Assembly: GCA_003439945.1 (NCBI GenBank)
Contig: QVRM01002126.1
Span: forward strand, 1 to 64,000
Direction: 5' to 3'
Source of the DNA: Dermanyssus gallinae
Lineage: Eukaryota; Arthropoda; Arachnida; Mesostigmata; Dermanyssidae
Length of the DNA: 64,000 bases
Positions 39,019-50,975 of the stretch are shown one piece after another; position 1 is the stretch's first letter, and each line of letters starts with the position of its first letter. The position numbers were made by a program, and so were the translations under genes. Under the pieces are notes generated by a model that had not been told where the DNA came from, did not search any database, and saw nothing but the letters and a program-made list of their open reading frames with translations.

Positions 39019-40172
39019 TTTTTCGTAAGGCAATTGCCCGTGTACGGATTTTTCATGTCATGGCTAAGTTTACTCCACTCCGGCATTTACCTTGTTTAAA
39101 TTGGAAACCATGCAAACCAATTTAAGAGTGGCCGGTCTGGGGTTCGAACCCAGTCCTCCCGAATGCAAGGCAAAGACTTTTGCCACTAAGCCACCTTGCT
39201 CGGTAACTATATATAGTTGTTCTATTTGTGGATATCCAAGCGACAACGCATACAACGTTTCGGTGATCGTTCGAATCGATTCGATATACACGCACAAAAC
39301 ACACTGCACTTACCTGCAGCTTGTCCTCGTGATTGGTGTGTGTATCGGAGAGAAACCGAAACTCGTTGGTGAGCCGCAGACAATGTGCCAGGTTCTCGGG
39401 TGAGACGAAATCCTCGGCAACTTTGATGCACGAGTGCAAATTGCGCACCTGGTGTGGAGCGCCGGCCGGAATGAAGACGGCGTCTCCAACACACTGCGCA
39501 ATCGCATAGCCTTGAACACCCTTTTCGAGTAGCAGACGACGCCGAAGTTCGGAGTCGAGATACCACAGCTGATCATGGATTGGATCCGAGTTGGCCTCGA
39601 GACGTTGGCCTCGCTCCACCTAGAGATCGAGTCGATTCGAGTTTTCCAGGTAGACAAACCCAATCAATCCAATATTATTTGCCGCCGAACAATACAATGA
39701 CAACAACAGCATGCCACCGTAATTAATAGATATCGCCATCATGTATGTGTCGCATATACGTGCAGCAGATCACTGAGTGTTCGTGTCGGTCCGCTCCTAG
39801 CGACATGGAGTTCTCAAGTAACAAACACACTGTATCGTATCACTGTAGCCCACCACGTATCGATCTACCAACCTGCCAACACAGTAACAATGGGCGCGTC
39901 ATATCTGCTATATACAGCAAGCTAGAGAAAACACATACGAGTGATCATTTCGAGACAGAACGAAGTCATCAAGTCTTACTGTTTAAAGCTTTTAAACGGC
40001 AATGTGCTTGGCAAACAAGAGGTAGAAGAGGAGAGAGAAGAGAGAGAGAGGAGAATTAAGAGATAGAGAGAGAGAAGAGAGAGAGATAGAGCTAAGAAGA
40101 AAGAGGAGAGAAAAACGAGGAGAGATAGAAGAGATTGAGAATAGATAGAGAGAATATAGATATAATGATATA

Positions 40173-40222
<50 letters not shown>

Positions 40223-43200
40223 ATTATAAATAGGTACATGCTTGTTTGTTCATATTTTCTATACTATGGCTGGCTAAACACAAACAGACTTGACTAAGAC
40301 TTCGGACCTTAGATACAGCATCACAGAATATTCATAACCAATAAAAACTCATGTTAACTATTGGCGTGTTTTTCCACAATCCATATTAAAATATTGATAT
40401 AAGTACAAACAATAGATTTACCAGTCAGGAAGAACCGATTATCAAACTTACCATGACCTTTTTGAGGCAGCTCCCCGAATTTTTTCAGCATCCTGAGCAT
40501 GAAAAATTGTGCCAAACAGCGCCCACACTTTTGCGCCTTTCTCGCGGACTCGCTTCATTTGGGTGGCGTCACAGCCAGCCTCCTCAACGGCGCGCAGAGC
40601 TTCTTCAATATGGCGCTGACAATTTCCGTCTCGGGGAATGCCCACATACACCATAACGTTGGCCGCGTCGCTCATGTCCAAGTGAAGGTTCGTCGTGCCT
40701 ACATTATAAACAAAAAATAGACAACAAATGCCACTGTAACCTTACCAGGCTATTGAAATGTAACTCTGCGCTCTAGCCACTCTTCAAAGAACGAGACATG
40801 ACGTTAGAATTTAATAATAGCTACCATGAATCATTTAAATCTAGCACAAAACGACACGCAAGGAGTGCTGGCTTTGATGAATTGAGCGTTACACCTACCC
40901 TTGGTCGGAAATAGAGCAGACCCGTAGGCGTTGTACATCTTTGGTCCTAGGTCTGGTGGCACAAAGCAATCTGGAAGTCGGTTGGCCAGGTTGAGACTAC
41001 CCTCCCGTAACGTGTACATAGGAAGAGGTAGGGCCCGCATTAGATCCGCATAGCGTTCGGGCAGCACTTCGCTGAAGTTCTCGTCTGGCGGCCAGTCCTT
41101 GAGTTTGAGCAGCATATGGTCGCCGTTTTTGTCACACATGCGCTTGGCAAAACACTCGAAACCCTCCCAGAAGCGCTTCATCGGAATGGGCTTACCAAGG
41201 TCCGCGCCCGTCTTGCAGTCGACTAGGGTCGATTTCTGCTCGCCAAAATCGCGCAGGAATGCATCGGGTCGCCAGAGATCCATGTCGAGAACCTTGGAAA
41301 CGTGCGCCACGACGACGGGCTGACCTCGATTCCACTGTTCCTGGAACAGTTCCAGGTTCTGTGGATGGGTCGCCTCAAGCAGTAGTAGCAGCTTGCCGCA
41401 ACAGAGCCATTCGTGAGGCGCGGCATACATTCTTCGGCCTTCTGACTTCTGTCCGACCCGGGGCGCGAGAGATTCGAGCCGATTCGTCGACACCGGAAGG
41501 CGACACAGCGGTCGTCGTCGTTCCGGGTGGAGGCGCGCCTCGAGTACTGCACTCGCAATTCGATGAATGCGCGAATAAGGTTTATCGTCCGTCAGTGCTG
41601 CGTCAGAACCTTCCAAGGCATCGTTCGGCTCCGCCTATTCAGAAGTCAAAATTCCAATTTTGTAACAATGGGTTATACCACAGAAATATACGGAAAATAT
41701 GATGCGAATATTACCGAATACAAATATAAAATGAATCAAATGAACTCAGATGATGAAGAAAAAAACGTTACGTTCTATAGAAAAATTACATTCAGCGAAA
41801 TAACCCTCGAAAACTTGCAAGACATGCAACGAAGCAAACATGGGTGGCTACCAAGCATATATTCCCGGCAAGTTTATTGCATGCAATAATAACACCACTA
41901 ACAAAAAAATAAAAATGAACCAACTTACTACTAGTTGCTTCCCATTTATGGTCAAATTACTTGAATCAATTATCAATGATCATGATGATTTTCTTCGATC
42001 ATCACAAAACACACGTTATTAGTCCGATGCAATTTGGCTTCCGTAGTAAATATAATACAACTTAGATCTTACACATCTCAGAGCATATATAACTAAAACC
42101 TGGGAGTTCAATCAAATCATTTTTGGTATCTCTGTTGATATTGGAAAAGCTTACTTAAGCTACAAGGTACAGAACGACAACAAGGAACCAGCCTCTTACC
42201 AACACTATTCCAAATATTTATTAACTCGTTCCTAAAGGCTAGTGAACGAATGTCTATCGCTTTTGCCAATGGAGTAACTTTTCTTTGACCACTTTCCTTA
42301 TAAAATCGGGCTTGCGATGTTGAGATGCAAAGAACCAACTTAGGCTTATTTCAAATTAGTACTCAAAGCACAGGCTGTAAAAGAAAGAAATGTTAATTTG
42401 TAATCCTTAGAAAGACAGAAATGTTAATTTTTAATTCATGGCCAAGATCACTAAATCGGTCAATATCAATTAAATATGATAATTTTGCCTTAATTGGGTA
42501 AACTGAGCAATACTGGCGTATACGTTGATGTGATGGTGGTAAAAATAAATCGTCATCTCTCTGCCATGTAACATATTGTTCGCCACTGTTAGGGTCAACT
42601 CTTACCACATTTACAAATAAGAAACAGGTTGCACAGAATAATGCATTAAGGGCAATTTTCAGCTACCGGAGGGACAAAAGTGTATCTTATCTTAGAGATA
42701 ATTCGAAATAGGTATCCTTGTGTATAAAAAAAACTTCTCTGACATATTACCTCAAGATTTATCATTTTATTTTGAATCCGATACCAGCCGAAATCATTAG
42801 AGCTTATCTCTCAGAATCCCCAATACGTATTGCAACTATTTATTTAATTTACCTTATATGGCCGAAATATGAAACGCACTCAATGATGAGGTAAGATAAT
42901 GTATGAAACACGGATGTTCCGTGAAAAGCGTGTGCTTAGAAAAGAAACTGTATTGAATTCAACTAACTAACACCCTCACGGTTGTATAGAAAAAAAACGT
43001 CGCACTTCACACGCGAATTAATGATTAGCCATCTAACTATGAACCAGAACTGGCAGAGTGGATCCACCGAATTAACAATAGTATTGTAGTCATACAGCCA
43101 TAGTCACCTGAATACACTTGTATCGTTTTTATTTAATGTAAAATATTGCCTTCTAGTTACATATTAGTGTAAACGCTACGTACCTTAATGCCAGGTGTGA

Positions 43201-44757
43201 TTGTTGAACGCTGCGTGGCGCAATCTGCGAGCACACGGAGATCGGCAAGGTCTCCTTTAGGACCTAGACGGGGCCTGGACCCTGGGAGCAAGCTTGGGGG
43301 CGCTCCAACTGCCGTTAAAGCGCTGGCGCTGGTTGAATCTCCACCGGGTAGCAGACCGGCGGCGCGTTCTACCTCATTGGCCAACAGTGCCCTTAGAAAT
43401 GAGCTATTGCTCGCTGGAGCCATTAGTTTCTGTTGGTGACGCACACGCACATAAGAAACAAACGTTAAATCTACAACGCTTCAACGAACGATATTATTGC
43501 TGTATCGGGTATCATACCTGCCAACACTGCCGGCCGTTTACTAATGGGTTCGATGTGTACGTCATATGTATTGCCGTGTTATACCAACCACAGCTCTACC
43601 CAATATAGAACTTTATACGAAAAGGTTTCGTGGCTAATCGTCATAATATCATAGTCGTTAATTAATTGACCACTGCCTGGACGGGCGTTTGAACGAGCAC
43701 GCCATCTCTACCAAGATAGCCTAGTCAGCACATACCTTGAGTCGACTGCGAGTGAGCGCTCGAAGCGCAGCCTTAGCGGCGAGCTCTTCAGCCGGGTTGA
43801 GTTTTCTTATCTGTTCGAGGGCGCTACTACTACTATTACTACTACTATTTGTATTCGTAACATTAGTGCCGCTCGTGGAGACCACAGCATTTGTAAGGCC
43901 AGCAGGGATAACAAGTGGCCCATCCGTGGAGCCCTGTGTCTGAGGTGCGACGCCATTTGCAGCGCGATCGCACCCGCAACGCATTGGAATGCCACGTTTT
44001 CGACGCACTTCATGTTGCTGCTGATTTACCCGCTCCAGGATGTTACCCGGTACAATTTGGGTCATGAGCAGCTTTCGTGGCGAATGCGACCGCGCCATCT
44101 TAGGGTTACCACAATAGAGCCATCGAAATTCGTCCTGAAAGTTGGGTAAATACAGCAACAACAACAACAACAACAACAACAACGAACGTTTTGTGTGATA
44201 TTATTCCATGGTCATTGCTCAGGTACGAGTTTCTTAAAAAGAGAAGGACATGACATGAAGATTGTATGAAGCGATACATAACAGAAGCAGAGAAACACCG
44301 ACATCACCAGCAGTAATAGTAACAACAGTAAACCAATATGTTTAGAGCAATTAGTAACATGGATTAGTATTACGGAGTACAACCGTTCTGTTTATATTTG
44401 TGCACATGGGACCATACATGGACGCTACGTGTTTTGAGGGCCATGGTTCATGCATGTCAAAACTGTCAAGTTCAAGGCAAACCAACGCAGCGTACAGCAG
44501 ACACACACACATACATAATGGTCATCATTCACCAGTTTACCTTGTCAGGGAACAGCTGATGCGACTCTTTGGTGCCGCGGCGGTAGTCGCGGCCATTACT
44601 CGTGGATGCAGCAGTTCCTGATCCTGCCAGGGCAACTGTAGTTGTCGCTGCAGGGCCGGCAACAAGGGCTCCATCATTATCACTGTTGTTGTTAAATGAC
44701 GTCTGCACTGCTGACGTCAACGATGATTGTAATGGTGTTGTCGTTGTTGCTGCTGCT

Positions 44758-44788
<31 letters not shown>

Positions 44789-47700
44789 TTGCTGTCGTTG
44801 TTTCTGCTGCTGCTGCTGCTGTAACTGTTGTTTCTGTTGTTGCTACTGTCATTGCTGCTGTTCCTGCTGTTGTCATTACAGCTGCTGTTGTTGTTGATGT
44901 TGCTGCTGTCGTTGCTGTGGTTAACGTCGCCAACACCCCTGCCGGTGTCGTCGTTGTGATCACTGCAGTTGGCGGCGTAGCCGTAACTACGGCTGCGTTG
45001 TGGCTATAACCTGCCGGCGGCACGGCCGCTAGCGCCGTCCCAGCGGTCCCAGTCGACGCAGGCCCGCACAGCATGGGCGGCGGAGCGTCTAAACGCTGAC
45101 GAGAAGCTGGAAGAGCAAGCGGTTGCACCTCGTTGAGAGCTCGAAGGGCTCGCGCTCTGAAGCAGTCGATACAGGCAACAAATCCGCACTGGCTGCATGT
45201 CCAGTGCAGATTGAAGATGGTTGTCGAGCAAACATCGCACATCTCCCGCACGCCGTACACGCGCCTCCACTTGATCTTCGCCTCGTTGCCGCCCTCAGCA
45301 CCTGGCTCGGTCGGCATCCAATGTCTGAAGTCCTGCGGCGCGAAACAATAGACAGGACAGACGACGAAAGCTGGTCAGTGTCAGGTCAGTGTGACGTTTG
45401 CTACTGGTTACACTTGTGGTCGTCGGGTCATAATCAGTCATACTAGCAGATCGATACCTGATTGATTTATCCACAGAACAAACTACTCGCCGTGTCTAAA
45501 TTTCATCAGAGCATGTCGAGCACGGTGGCATGGTGCATTCCGCCTGCGCCTCGCAACCGGATGAGACACATAGATGCGCGAGTTCGAGCCCCACCGTTGC
45601 ACATTTGTATATATGGGGGTCCGTCTATGAAGCAATGCGAAAAGCAGTTCCATGGACGTTCAATCTTGGCTGAGAGTCAGCCCAGAAAGTATTTTTTCTT
45701 TAAATATCAGAGCATCGACCTGAGTATACTGTTTGTGCAGGGCACCTCTAACATCACCTTGACTATGATCACGTCAAGCCTTTGGAGTTTAAAAGATCTA
45801 TTCTCCACGCAAATATAAAAATCGTCGATAATCCGTAGCACGCCCCAACATGCAAAAGTACTTCAATGCAAACATGTGCCCATGTAATCGTAATACTATG
45901 CGTTTTCTCGTCAGATTTCATAAACTGCCCTTTCACTAATTCAAGTTTGCGTGCTTAAATTAATAAATCGAAATGAAACTAAATCTAAAGCAAATTTATG
46001 CAAATTACCAAGAAGCTTTAAAATCGACTTCAAACCAAATGACGGCAGGGTGCCTTCTGCACTTGATGACTTGATGACGCTGCAACAGTGCCTATTAAAC
46101 GAGAATTACAATCTTAAGTGACTTACGTTCTTAGCTTTGGCCTCCTCGCGGACAAGATCGCACATGATATCTCCGACGTTGGTCAACACCATCACGGCTG
46201 TCTTTTCATCAAGACGATTTACGGCTGCTTTTTGCAACGGATTTTGATCCGCCACCCCTTGCTCCTGCTGTTGCTGCTGCTGCTTCTGCTCGTGTTGTTC
46301 GGCATTACTGCTAGCGGCCTCATTGACGGACACTGCGTCGCCCGAAGACAGAGTCTCATCTGCAGCGCTGTTTGACCTGAGGTCAGCTGTCATCCATATA
46401 CGACGATCCGACTCTTTCGCGTCATCCGAGTCTGTGAAGCCGTCAACCTGAACAAGCTCGCCCACAAAGCGCAGCTTGCGGAACTCACTGAAACGGCATT
46501 CGGTTACCTCATCGTTGACTCGGCACGAGCTGCACTTTGGGAACTTCTTCGATGTGACGTCGAGCAGCGCGAAACACGGGCCATCCTGCACGAAGGGCCG
46601 GCCAGAAGCCTTGCGATTCGCCCACGGATCATAGGGCTTCTTGTCCCGGCCCGCTCGTCGGACCTCCTCGACTGCCGACGCACCGACTACGCCGTCCTTT
46701 ATGCCGGCCGCAGCTAGCACGGCCTCGCGCACAGCAAGATTTCGCGCCTGCTCCGCGGCAATTTCGCTCTTCCTTCGGCGACCTCTTCTCTTCGGGTGAG
46801 GCGGCACGAGGCATCCTTGGTCTTCACGAACAGCAGCAGCAGCAGTCGTCGTTGACGTCGTCGTCGTCGCCGTCGCTGAAGCGGACTCCTCAGTCGGGAT
46901 CGTCTGCTCATACAATAGCCTGTCAGTGCCATCCTTGGCCATGGCCCGTTTCTGACCATCGACCCGGTCGAGCTCCTCATCATCCCAGGCGGCACTGGCG
47001 CCTCTCTTCACCGTTGACCGGTTGGAAATCGTCGTCGTCGTCAGCCCGTTTGTGCTTCCATTCGCTTCATGAGCTATTGTCACGGAAGCAACGCCCGTGT
47101 TCATCCGACAATCAGCAGCCTCCGAAAGGAGATCCTGCGACAGTCGACCATTGACCTCACCGGCATCTACGACCTTACCGCTTTCACGACCACCGTCGCC
47201 ACCGCCGCCACTACCGCCACCACCGCCACCACCGCCACCACCACCGCTTGACTGTATGCGACTCAGAGCGCCATTTTCACTAGGCGTCACCGCGTTCCCT
47301 GTCAGCTGAAGCGGTTCATCTTTGAAGGGATGCTCGAATCGTGGCGCCAATCCGGCCGGAGGTGGCAGCGGATCGGCTGGGAGGGGGTTCGACGAGCCAT
47401 CAATGGTGTGGCCCGCACCGGCAGCAACATGTACTGAAGGAGGAGAAGCGCTACCGGAAGCGTTGCCAATCGCTTCAGTTGCAGAACAACAATTTGACGA
47501 GTCGTTCGGATGAACACAGCCAGCACGACAATTCCACGTATGGGGAGCGGCTATAGTAATGAGTTGCTGTTGTTGATGTTGCTGCTGCTGCTGCTGCTGC
47601 TGTTGTTGTTGTGAAGGTAGGCCACCGTTGCTTAAAGGTGCGTACGCGATCGCCAGACCAGCCTGGCTCACGGGAGCCAGGGGCCGCGCCATTGACGCCC

Positions 47701-48544
47701 CCGCACAGTTTTGCACGAGGGGGTGAGCCGAAAATTCCACAAGCGTCGATTGGGCCTGTGCCTGCTGCTGCTGCGACGGCTGTGCTGGGTGGACAAGGAT
47801 TCCCGCGGGATGCTGGGAATGGTACAACGGGTTCGGAATCAGGCCCTGCTCAATCAGCTGCTGTTGCTGTTGTTCGCTCTTGTACGGTGACTCGCCGCTG
47901 AAATCGTCAGAAAACAGTCGGCCAAGCAAATTCGGACATGACACGACCTGCTCAGCGTTTGTTGGCCAGTGGTATTGTATTGACGTCTGCTGGACGTCAC
48001 CGCCGCGACCGGTGGTGGTCAGGCGACGAAGTACGTATGAGAGACAAACAACAACAATAACAAACAACAACAATAACAATAACGAGAATGTCGTAGCGCA
48101 TGTAGAGTATAATAACGAAACATCATAATAAAATTAAAAATAACCTACCCAGTATCAAACCTATCCAGACAAGCCACGTACAGATCGTACGGAGCTTACA
48201 CGGACAGAATGTCACCACAGCATCAGAGGAGTCGTTGTGCGTACGGGGAGCAGGGGCCTTCTAAGGAAGAGACGAAATGATGAAACTCTGTAGGTGAGTT
48301 GTGAGATGTTACGGCATTTCTAGCATTAGCAGGAGCAATTTCCACACTCGACACGGCTCCTCGTTTGGCAGCTTTAATGCAACTTTTTATGCCTGCTCTA
48401 TCGGCCGTCACTGCCAGGCGGGTGACAGCGTCAGTAGCCTAAGCGGGCATAGTACACTTACCCGCACATTGTTGCAATCAAATGCAGACCAGTAGAAGTG
48501 GGATGGAGGTCCATCGGACGCTGCCGTTAACGTAACGGATACAT
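38055..48544 (-). CDS. KDM3: KDM3/JMJD1-type histone H3K9 demethylase (5' incomplete)
   Basis: This is an Fe(II)/2-oxoglutarate JmjC enzyme that removes H3K9me1/2 in the nucleus. I placed nine coding exons by GT/AG sites: 48544-48462, 47989-46127, 45332-44541, 44134-43736, 43429-43184, 41634-40899, 40698-about 40458, 39619-39314 and 38159-38055, about 1,590 codons. In order they give a short N-terminal-domain exon, a low-complexity segment with poly-Q and poly-G, a Cys-rich segment (KCSSCR), a C2HC4 zinc finger ([10 protein letters not shown] onward), an LxxLL motif (LRALL), and the JmjC domain with the HxD iron site and distal His (GAPHQV). The end [11 protein letters not shown] matches the family. 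Exon phases agree except between the HxD exon and the next. Upstream exons were not found. The family call is firm. Confidence 0.93.
39001..39204 (-). mobile_element. tRNA-derived SINE, copy 2
   Basis: This is in the last intron of the KDM3 gene, same strand as the gene. Its A-box is TGGCTTAGTGGC and its B-box GGTTCGAACCC, and a poly(A) tail is seen as 23 T's at 39001-39023. It is closely similar to the copy at 2947-3143. The extra A in GCAAAAG and the cleaner B-box differ between copies. Confidence 0.85.
39314..39619 (-). CDS. KDM3: KDM3 exon with distal JmjC histidine
   Basis: This 102-codon exon runs from acceptor CTCTAG to donor CTGCAG|GTAAGT. It contains [25 protein letters not shown] (third iron-binding His) and [11 protein letters not shown], all near-invariant in KDM3 proteins. 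Conservation is high, so the region appears under selection despite the frame conflict with the exon before it. Confidence 0.95.
39749..39847 (+). repeat. 99-bp direct repeat, copy 2
   Basis: This is the second copy of the element at 37907-38005, in the KDM3 intron between exons 39619-39314 and 40698-40458. Sequence outside the 99 bp does not match, so the copy is a discrete insertion or conversion. Confidence 0.85.
40458..40698 (-). CDS. KDM3: KDM3 JmjC exon with HxD site; frame conflict
   Basis: The exon begins [20 protein letters not shown], which holds the HxD iron-binding pair, and continues to HAQDAEKIR. After EKIR the same frame reads GAASKRSW and a stop, whereas the family has a LxKKVGEE-type text. 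The frame that joins the next exon in phase reads CLKK|V. A one-base difference is needed between about 40460 and 40486, where A6 and G4 homopolymers sit. Donor choice is AAG|GTCATG (used here) or CATG|GTAAGT (end 40452); neither repairs the phase. Confidence 0.88.
40899..41634 (-). CDS. KDM3: KDM3 exon, first half of JmjC domain
   Basis: This 736-nt exon starts after TCTGAATAG. It includes [56 protein letters not shown] and [14 protein letters not shown], each a recognisable KDM3 block. It ends in phase 1 at AAGG|GTAGGT, completing a Gly codon with the next exon. Confidence 0.95.
41680..42900 (+). pseudogene. Decayed LINE reverse transcriptase in KDM3 intron
   Basis: Antisense to KDM3 and inside its intron, the plus strand gives scattered RT blocks in changing frames. 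They are [12 protein letters not shown] (41790s), [19 protein letters not shown] (41930s), [12 protein letters not shown] text (42020s), [17 protein letters not shown] (42180-42240) and [19 protein letters not shown] (42640-42700). The order matches Jockey/CR1-like RT proteins from thumb-proximal to C-terminal parts. Many stops and frameshifts show it is old. Confidence 0.75.
43184..43429 (-). CDS. KDM3: KDM3 exon with LxxLL motif
   Basis: This 82-codon exon in phase 0 at both ends begins [24 protein letters not shown] fits the LxxLL nuclear-receptor-box pattern known in KDM3A, though its function here is inferred. The rest is Gly/Ser/Pro-rich and poorly conserved. Confidence 0.8.
43736..44134 (-). 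CDS. KDM3: KDM3 exon after zinc finger
   Basis: This 133-codon exon starts [19 protein letters not shown], includes [13 protein letters not shown] (the family 'LMPTQIIPG' block) and a Cys pair in [10 protein letters not shown]. It then has a Ser/Asn-rich stretch and ends LTRSRLK. Phase 0 at both ends. Confidence 0.9.
44541..45332 (-). CDS. KDM3: KDM3 exon with C2HC4 zinc finger
   Basis: After GCCGCAG the exon reads [10 protein letters not shown], then [14 protein letters not shown] and [14 protein letters not shown], the zinc finger needed for demethylase activity in the family. A long Thr/Ala-rich low-complexity stretch (about 44650-44950), encoded by triplet repeats, follows and ends SHQLFPDK. 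Both ends are in phase 0 (264 codons). Confidence 0.93.
46127..47989 (-). CDS. KDM3: KDM3 large central exon
   Basis: This 621-codon exon starts near [16 protein letters not shown] after GTCCAG and ends [14 protein letters not shown]. It has poly-Q at about 47550-47610, poly-G at about 47190-47245, a basic [12 protein letters not shown] patch that could be a nuclear signal, and [12 protein letters not shown]...KCSSCR with [12 protein letters not shown], matching the family's Cys-rich segment before the zinc finger. The acceptor is less certain than the donor. Confidence 0.88.
48462..48544 (-). CDS. KDM3: KDM3 upstream exon (most 5' found)
   Basis: This 83-nt exon lies between TGTTCCAG and CGG|GTAAGT and reads [18 protein letters not shown] in the only open frame. 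It resembles the 'MEVSVTETGEIKSVDP' part of the KDM3 N-terminal domain and ends in phase 0, as the next exon requires. Short, so moderate confidence. Confidence 0.65.
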
Positions 48545-49261
48545 CTGGAACATACAGAAAGACACAAAAAACGTATTTAATAACTTTATTACATGACTAA
48601 TCTACTTTTTTTAGCATTATGTCTCATTCTCACAGCAAATGTAGATATAAAAAAAAACATACACCGTCGTAACCCATGCGCCGCTCTATGAAACAAATTT
48701 GTATGTTATTGAATGTTATAAACATTGTAGGCATAAACAATGACGTTACCTTAAACCAAATAGACCGAAGTCTGTAGAAGGGCGGAACTACTCATGTCGC
48801 ATTTTATTTTGTAATGGAAAGCGACATTTTGTTTGAAACAGCCAGTAATTGATATATTTCCTAATTGAGGACAATAAAAGGAAGGTATATATTCATATAT
48901 TCCACTCCCCCCAGATGATAGGGCTAAACAGTGCAGTTAAACAATCCCTCAGCAAGAAAAGCGATTAGCAAGTCTGATTGATTAAGCCCCTTCTGTTGTT
49001 GATAGAGCCAGGCTTCACGCCGCGAATTGTCAAGGGGTTGGAGCTTGGCTACATGCTATACCCCGTACGTGAATTATGACTCGTTTGGACGAAAATATTC
49101 ACTCCAGTTTGAAGTAAACAGTTGTCCCCTGCGCGGCGTGTATATATATTTTCGTCCAGAAGAGTCCCAATTTACGGGCGAGGTGAGGCATGTAAGCAAG
49201 CTCCAACCCATTGACAATTAACGGCTCGAAGCCTGGCTCTATCAACAAGAGAAGGGGCTTC

Positions 49262-49300
<39 letters not shown>

Positions 49301-50339
49301 CTTAATCGCAAATCGGCCAAAAACTATAAAGATGTTGCATTATTTGTATGCGCTCCATAATGTTTTAAATCAAAGTTACCCGCTTCCCCTTCCTTCGATA
49401 AACCCCCATTAAAAGTAAACAGCCAATTCCCTAATAATGATACAATCTACGTACCGACCCTCCGCCATAGACTTCTATATTTAGGGAACATCTGGTGAAT
49501 ATTTTCTTAATACGTGTGTAGCCGATTAGGTTCCGGCAACCGGATTTTTATTTTTATTAGGTATGTGACCGAATAAGCTCCGTCGCTCCGTCTATTTTGT
49601 CGACGTCGCGAAATAGACTTTGCCCATTTTCGTAGTAAATTGCAATTGTGACGTCGTCGACTCCGTCCTGGCCATCGACAACGAAAGCGTCACAAGTTTG
49701 TCCCACTAATTGTTCGCGATGGTGAGTTCTCGAAGCCAGAAGGGTTAAATTTTACTGGCCACATCTGAAATTTAACTGCCGTCGCTCTAACATTATATAC
49801 CTACAAAGAACATTTATAATGATGATTTTTGGCGGGGTGGAGTGAAATGGATCACGGATGGGATTCGAACTCAATCTTTAAACTTGCAGCAGCCATATCC
49901 GCAAACGATCCAGTCGCAAGCTTAATATGCGAATCTATGAAGATATCTCGATCGTACGGGGAGTAATTCGATCTTTTTTTTTCACAATGTTCATGATTTA
50001 TTTTCAGTATAGTACATAGTATATGTTACACATATCACGAATGATTAGCTGAGCCAACGTCGCTAGCGATTCGACGTGTATGCCAATAGGCCTAAATTTA
50101 ACATTTCATGTGTGCGGATTCACGAAACGAACCAGCAAGCTGCTTTACGGGCCTTTAACAACGGGATTTGCAAAGCGAACCCAGGACTTACCTACCGAAG
50201 CGAGTTCATAAAGCAAACACGTTCTAACCCAATGAGAGCTTATTACAAAGGGTAATAATTAACCGGTGCACTGTTACCATGAATAACTTTATACATTATT
50301 GTCTAAGTCTGTGACTGTTATCGTCTACGGCGGCTAGCA
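48545..50339. other. Probable KDM3 intron; no exon recognised
   Basis: The KDM3 N-terminus must lie further upstream, but no exon was recognised. At 48990-49260 a roughly 110-bp inverted repeat is visible: AGCCAGGCTTCACGCCGC and later text reappears as its complement near 49140-49245. A B-box-like GAGTTCGAATCCC is on the minus strand near 49860 without an A-box. Confidence 0.45.
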
Positions 50340-50479
50340 TGTGCCGTCAATTCGATGACATGAGAGTCTTGAACAACAATCTCAATTGCCTTGCATGTGG
50401 TAAATTCAAATTGTGCAAAAAAGAGCGGAGCTGCTAAATAGAAAGTCTAAAATAATCGCGCAGAATCAATGTGTAATGA

Positions 50480-50481
<2 letters not shown>

Positions 50482-50523
<42 letters not shown>

Positions 50524-50581
50524 AACTGTATATATGTATATATATATAAGCTCATTTATTAAGAATACAAATGGAGCGACA

Positions 50582-50620
<39 letters not shown>
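50482..50620. repeat. (TA)n microsatellites
   Basis: Two (TA)n runs (about 50482-50522 and 50591-50619) lie within unit C, separated by about 70 bp. Confidence 0.9.
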
Positions 50621-50622
<2 letters not shown>

Positions 50623-50901
50623 TCGAGACGTCTATCTAGGATGCCGATCCAAAACCGTATGCATCATTGCTCGACTATTATGTTACCCACACAGACACCC
50701 TTGTAGTATATTGCTAATGGAACTATATCTAGGCACGCTCGTGGAGCTCACATGAACGAGTTTTTTATCTCATTTACGACAGACTGACCGTATTTTAAAC
50801 TTATTTCTCAGTTTCGCTTTATCCATAGGTACCGGCCGATGCTCCTCCGCCGTTTGACGCAATATCCAAAATCGTCTGGATTAGAGGCATTTGAGAGTCG
50901 G

Positions 50902-50904
<3 letters not shown>

Positions 50905-50969
<65 letters not shown>
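50905..50969. repeat. (TA)n microsatellite
   Basis: About 65 bp of pure (TA)n stands at the position where unit D carries a mariner insertion. Confidence 0.9.

Positions 50970-50975
<6 letters not shown>

Noticed and set aside
39110..39204. A functional tRNA gene
   Set aside because: The A- and B-boxes are present, but the sequence continues into a shared non-tRNA body with a poly(A) tail and occurs twice, so it is a SINE.
44602..45009. 135-codon Val/Ala-rich plus-strand frame
   Set aside because: It is the complement of the Thr/Ala triplet-repeat stretch in the KDM3 zinc-finger exon.
49840..49930. tRNA or SINE from a B-box-like GAGTTCGAATCCC on the minus strand
   Set aside because: I could not find a matching A-box, acceptor stem or second copy.
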